Source: Turnera subulata (taxonomy: Eukaryota; Streptophyta; Magnoliopsida; Malpighiales; Passifloraceae). Taken from it: 64,000 nt of DNA. The notes under the pieces are model-generated. The model saw only the letters and a program-made list of their open reading frames with translations, was not told the DNA's origin and ran no database searches. The stretch covers positions 3,404-67,403 of the forward strand of contig JAKUCV010001796.1 in the NCBI GenBank assembly GCA_028386065.3, written 5' to 3'. Positions 60,850 to 64,000 of the stretch are shown here, one piece after another. Every line of letters begins with the position of its first letter. Position 1 is the stretch's first letter. Position numbers and translations under genes: made by a program.

Positions 60850-62715
60850 ATGTAAATGGATCACAAAAAATCAAGTCCAGTGAATGAAAGTTTTGTGTTT
60901 TGTTTGAATTTGGGGATTTGATTGGTGCGATTTTCTTCTCTTCTATTAAGATCAAGGATTAAAGGTGTCAATTACTGGTCACTAAGAATAATTTATTTAG
61001 GAGAGATGACCTTTTTTTTTCTTGTTATAAATTTTATTAATTAACATAATAATAATAATAATAATAATAAATTCACCTGCTCCCTCTCTCTCTCTCTCTC
61101 TGTCATCGATTTCAGTTCAGAGGCAGCGTCTCCGCCTAGCCAACCACCCTACTAACCCTCTCCTCCAAGGTCAACTTCCAAATTTGTCTCACTCACTTTT
61201 TTCTTCCCTCCTTTCCATTTATTAATCTCAAAAAAAGAATAAAGAAATTGGATCGGATCTAATTATTATCTAATTATCAAATTTTGGGGGTCCTTATTAA
61301 TTATTTATATATTGTACAACATGTTCAAGTGCATCTCCCTCAAGTCAAATCAGAATCATTAACATTTTATAACAACATCGTGAAAATTTTTAAGGCTTCT
61401 TGTTTGCTTGTAGAAGATATTTGTTGACAATTTTTAATCCCACCCTTTCATTATTCATACTCTGATAAAACTAAAAAAAATATACATGTAAGTTAACTAG
61501 ATTGGAAAAAAAAATCAATAGAAATTATGTGTTGATGACTAGGTGCCTACCGAGGTAAAGATTTACAGACAATCAAAAAAATATATATATACGGTTGGAA
61601 AAAAAAAAAGGTGGGCACGTAATGAGTAATTTTATCACGTGATCTCCCATCCATTTTTGTACTGAATTTTATCTTAAATTTGACTTTAATAGGAAAAATT
61701 ATTCTGCAAATGCTGAATTGGTATACATATCCACATCGTACATTATAGGCTTTAAATTAGGAATATAAACTTCGACAAAAAAAAAAGGAATATAAACTAG
61801 AAGGAAAACTTTGGAATATCTTTTGTTGAATAAAAAAAAGATCACGATTAATAATAGTAGTTGTGGAGTCCAATGCTAAATTTTTTCGGCATGTAATAAT
61901 GATGACAGAGAGGTGTTTATGAAATCTATTTAATATGTAGTAATTACAATGAGATGAGAGAGGCGAATTCTTGTTATTACATTTAAGATTACAGAGTGCT
62001 GAGTCCTTCTGCCCCAGGACAAACAGTCAAACATGGAAATTGTCATTATGCATGTTAGGTTGTGGACAACGAAGTTTTGTAACAAACCCAAAATAATACT
62101 AATTGGATTCAGAATAAACTACACTAGAGGATGGACTTTGATAGCAAATACTTAAAAGTTTGAAAAGGATGTGGGATCGGGACCAAATTGTCACAGATCA
62201 GGGGGGTGTGGTGCAGCAGATTCACTATGCTAAGTTTGGGAACTAAAGAGAAATAAAATATAGAGAATGAAAGTGGAGGGAATGAATGTGAGTGAAGGAG
62301 AATAGCATTTTCTCTTTATAGTGCGAGAGAAGGTTACTTTTAATATTATTTTGACAGAAATTTTAATGAAAAAATTACAATTTCATCTTTCGTTGTTAGT
62401 TGGGGTAAAAATCTTAGGAGAACAACATGCCATTTTGTTAATTTTCTCCTCCAATTTTTTCCAGATCGTGGAGACTAAAAATTATGGGCCAGTGATGTGC
62501 ATGAAATTACGCATATTTTACAGCTCACACTGTCGTCTTTTGGCCTTGCATTCATCCATTATTCATGCATTTAGGTATCAAATCACTTCTTTTACCATCA
62601 AAACTACTTTTCCTCATCCTTGGTTGCTTTCAGGTGCAATTTGGAGCTTATTTGGCGATTTTTTGTTCAGCAGCGGTCAAAACTTTATTTTTGACGAATT
62701 TCTCCTACATCTTAG
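60850..62715. other. AT-rich intergenic DNA with microsatellites
   Basis: It contains a (TAA)n tract at 61046-61070 and a CT tract at 61083-61101, next to a leader-like stretch. A 142-residue ORF at 62321-62749 has no recognisable domain and runs into the LTR at 62716. No gene is supported. Confidence 0.55.
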
Positions 62716-64000
62716 TGTTAGTGTAATATGCCCAAAAGCTAATCAATAGATGATTGTACATAGTCATGTAAATACATTAAGGTTATTCCATTAAATATGT
62801 TTATGTGATAAACGCTTGCACATATTTATAACCCTAGAATATTTTATATTTTTAAATATCCCTAGTCGATTATTATTATGGATGGGTTGTAATAATAAAT
62901 TAAGACTAGCGTATGTTGAGAATTATATGAGATATGAATCTCACATACGGGTACAAGTTAGAGAACTTGTGGTCTGGACTGACCCGACATAAGAACACTA
63001 CATGGAACGTTATATGATTGTCATTAGTGGTTCTTATATGTATTGTCCTTAGACCTGAGATCATCAAGGTTCCCAACATATGAGTCATATACTTTGATAT
63101 TACTCTTGGCTATTCGTAACTGAGTAGACCTTAGTGTAATCATTGGGTATATGATATAATGTGTAGTGGGTTTTGTATGATCAAGATGGAATTCGTCCAA
63201 CCCATATAAAAAGTATATTATCAGTTGGGCCTCTTGATAGAGTTGAACTGTAAATGCATGGCCATGCTCGGATTATGTGATATGGTGATATCATTAGTAT
63301 CCGTTTTACACATTTAACTCGGGGATAAAGAAAATTAGATTAAACTTATACGAGATTGACGTATTCCATGTCTCGTGTTTGATCTTGATAATGGGACGAA
63401 AGGACGATGACATGTTCGAGGCATAATGAATCAGTATTGATCTTGTCGTTTGGGTAGCAATGATGTGTTGCTAGACACCGCTCATTGTTTATAATTGTAA
63501 AAATGAAATTTTACAATTATTGCCAAACGTTACAAGTGCCTACAGGGTCACACACTTAGAACTGATGATTCAAGCTGGTGGTTGAACCATGATTGGACCG
63601 TGGTTGGACTAGGGTCATTTTGGTTCACTAATTGTCTGAATTATTGAACCAGAATTAGTGATGTGATGTGTTGATATATGATAATGCATTAGTGGTAGAC
63701 AAGATAATGGGAATCATAATCATGATAGATGGTGGACCATTATGTTGGCCATTATGTTGGCCATTGTCTCTATTACTTTATGCACTAGTGGAGGTGGGTA
63801 ATCAGATTATCTTGAGCTTGCATTTTGAGTTTTTCAGACTTGTAAGAACACACACACACACTCCTTTCTTTGAGAAAGAAAGAAAACACCACAAACACAA
63901 GTTCAAGCTCCCGGAAATCTGCAGCTAGCACTGTTGTTCGGGAGTGCTCGGGTTGGTAATCGTGAGACGATTTCCGGCTAGTTATCGACGGTTCGTGTGG
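62716..64000 (+). repeat. Partial LTR of the element-G family, plus strand, cut by the window end
   Basis: It begins TGTTAGTGTAATATGCCC, the reverse complement of the G LTR end at 29749. It follows that LTR to a point corresponding to about 28437, where the window stops. Divergence from the two G LTRs is clearly higher than between them. Whether it is a solo LTR or part of a full element cannot be seen. Confidence 0.85.

Noticed and set aside
62321..62749. 142-residue ORF
   Set aside because: No domain or good codon pattern, and it runs into the start of an LTR at 62716.

Overview
This is nuclear DNA of a flowering plant, probably a eudicot. It has spliced genes with GT-AG introns, a PLS-class pentatricopeptide-repeat (PPR) gene, a Golgi arabinosyltransferase gene, and many plant Ty3/gypsy (Tekay/Del and Athila/Tat-like) and Ty1/copia retrotransposons nested in one another. 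Three host genes are convincing: ABCE1/RLI (20935-24531, +), an intronless PPR-E gene (50163-53039, -) and an XEG113-type arabinosyltransferase (53778-60685, -).

Left nest, 1-19204. Element B is a non-autonomous Tekay-type LTR element on the minus strand, with LTRs at 398-863 and 3218-5949 plus 19096-19204. It has no gag-pol. Its 2.35 kb interior carries two plus-strand reading frames, each behind its own TATA box: a 120-residue basic protein and a 227-residue chimera of an unknown domain with a truncated LINE-type endonuclease. A related LTR (A, 1-397) has cut into its left LTR. Element C (5950-19090, +; target duplication AAACG) is a chromodomain Tekay/Del element inserted in the right LTR of B. 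C is itself interrupted in pol by D, a 3.4 kb solo LTR (10391-13820; target duplication GTGAG).

Middle nest, 25166-49774, lies between ABCE1 and the PPR gene. A DNA transposon with terminal inverted repeats appears split by copia element E (25847-49610, -). E contains a decayed second copy of the chimeric endonuclease unit and copia element F (28044-48239, +; TSD TCTTT). F has copia element G in its 5' LTR (28236-36353, -; TSD TATAT) and Athila-like element H in its reverse transcriptase (39558-46924, -; TSD TATGT). All the pol genes are broken.

Right part, 49775-64000, holds the PPR gene, the 12-exon XEG113 gene, a quiet AT-rich spacer and, from 62716 to the window end, part of a further G-family LTR.

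The least expected features lie inside the retrotransposons. (1) The chimeric 'unknown domain + endonuclease' unit occurs twice, each time with its own promoter, antisense to the element that carries it, and diverging mostly at silent positions. (2) Families G, H, B, C and D each carry their own set of short palindromes or hairpins. The clearest is 22 copies of AACATCGATGTT in 11 pairs spaced 20-22 bp apart in the leader of G. In B, C and H the stems change in compensating pairs. (3) Four unrelated elements share one non-standard primer-binding site, TGGTAGCGGAGC, which suggests a variant initiator tRNA in this plant.
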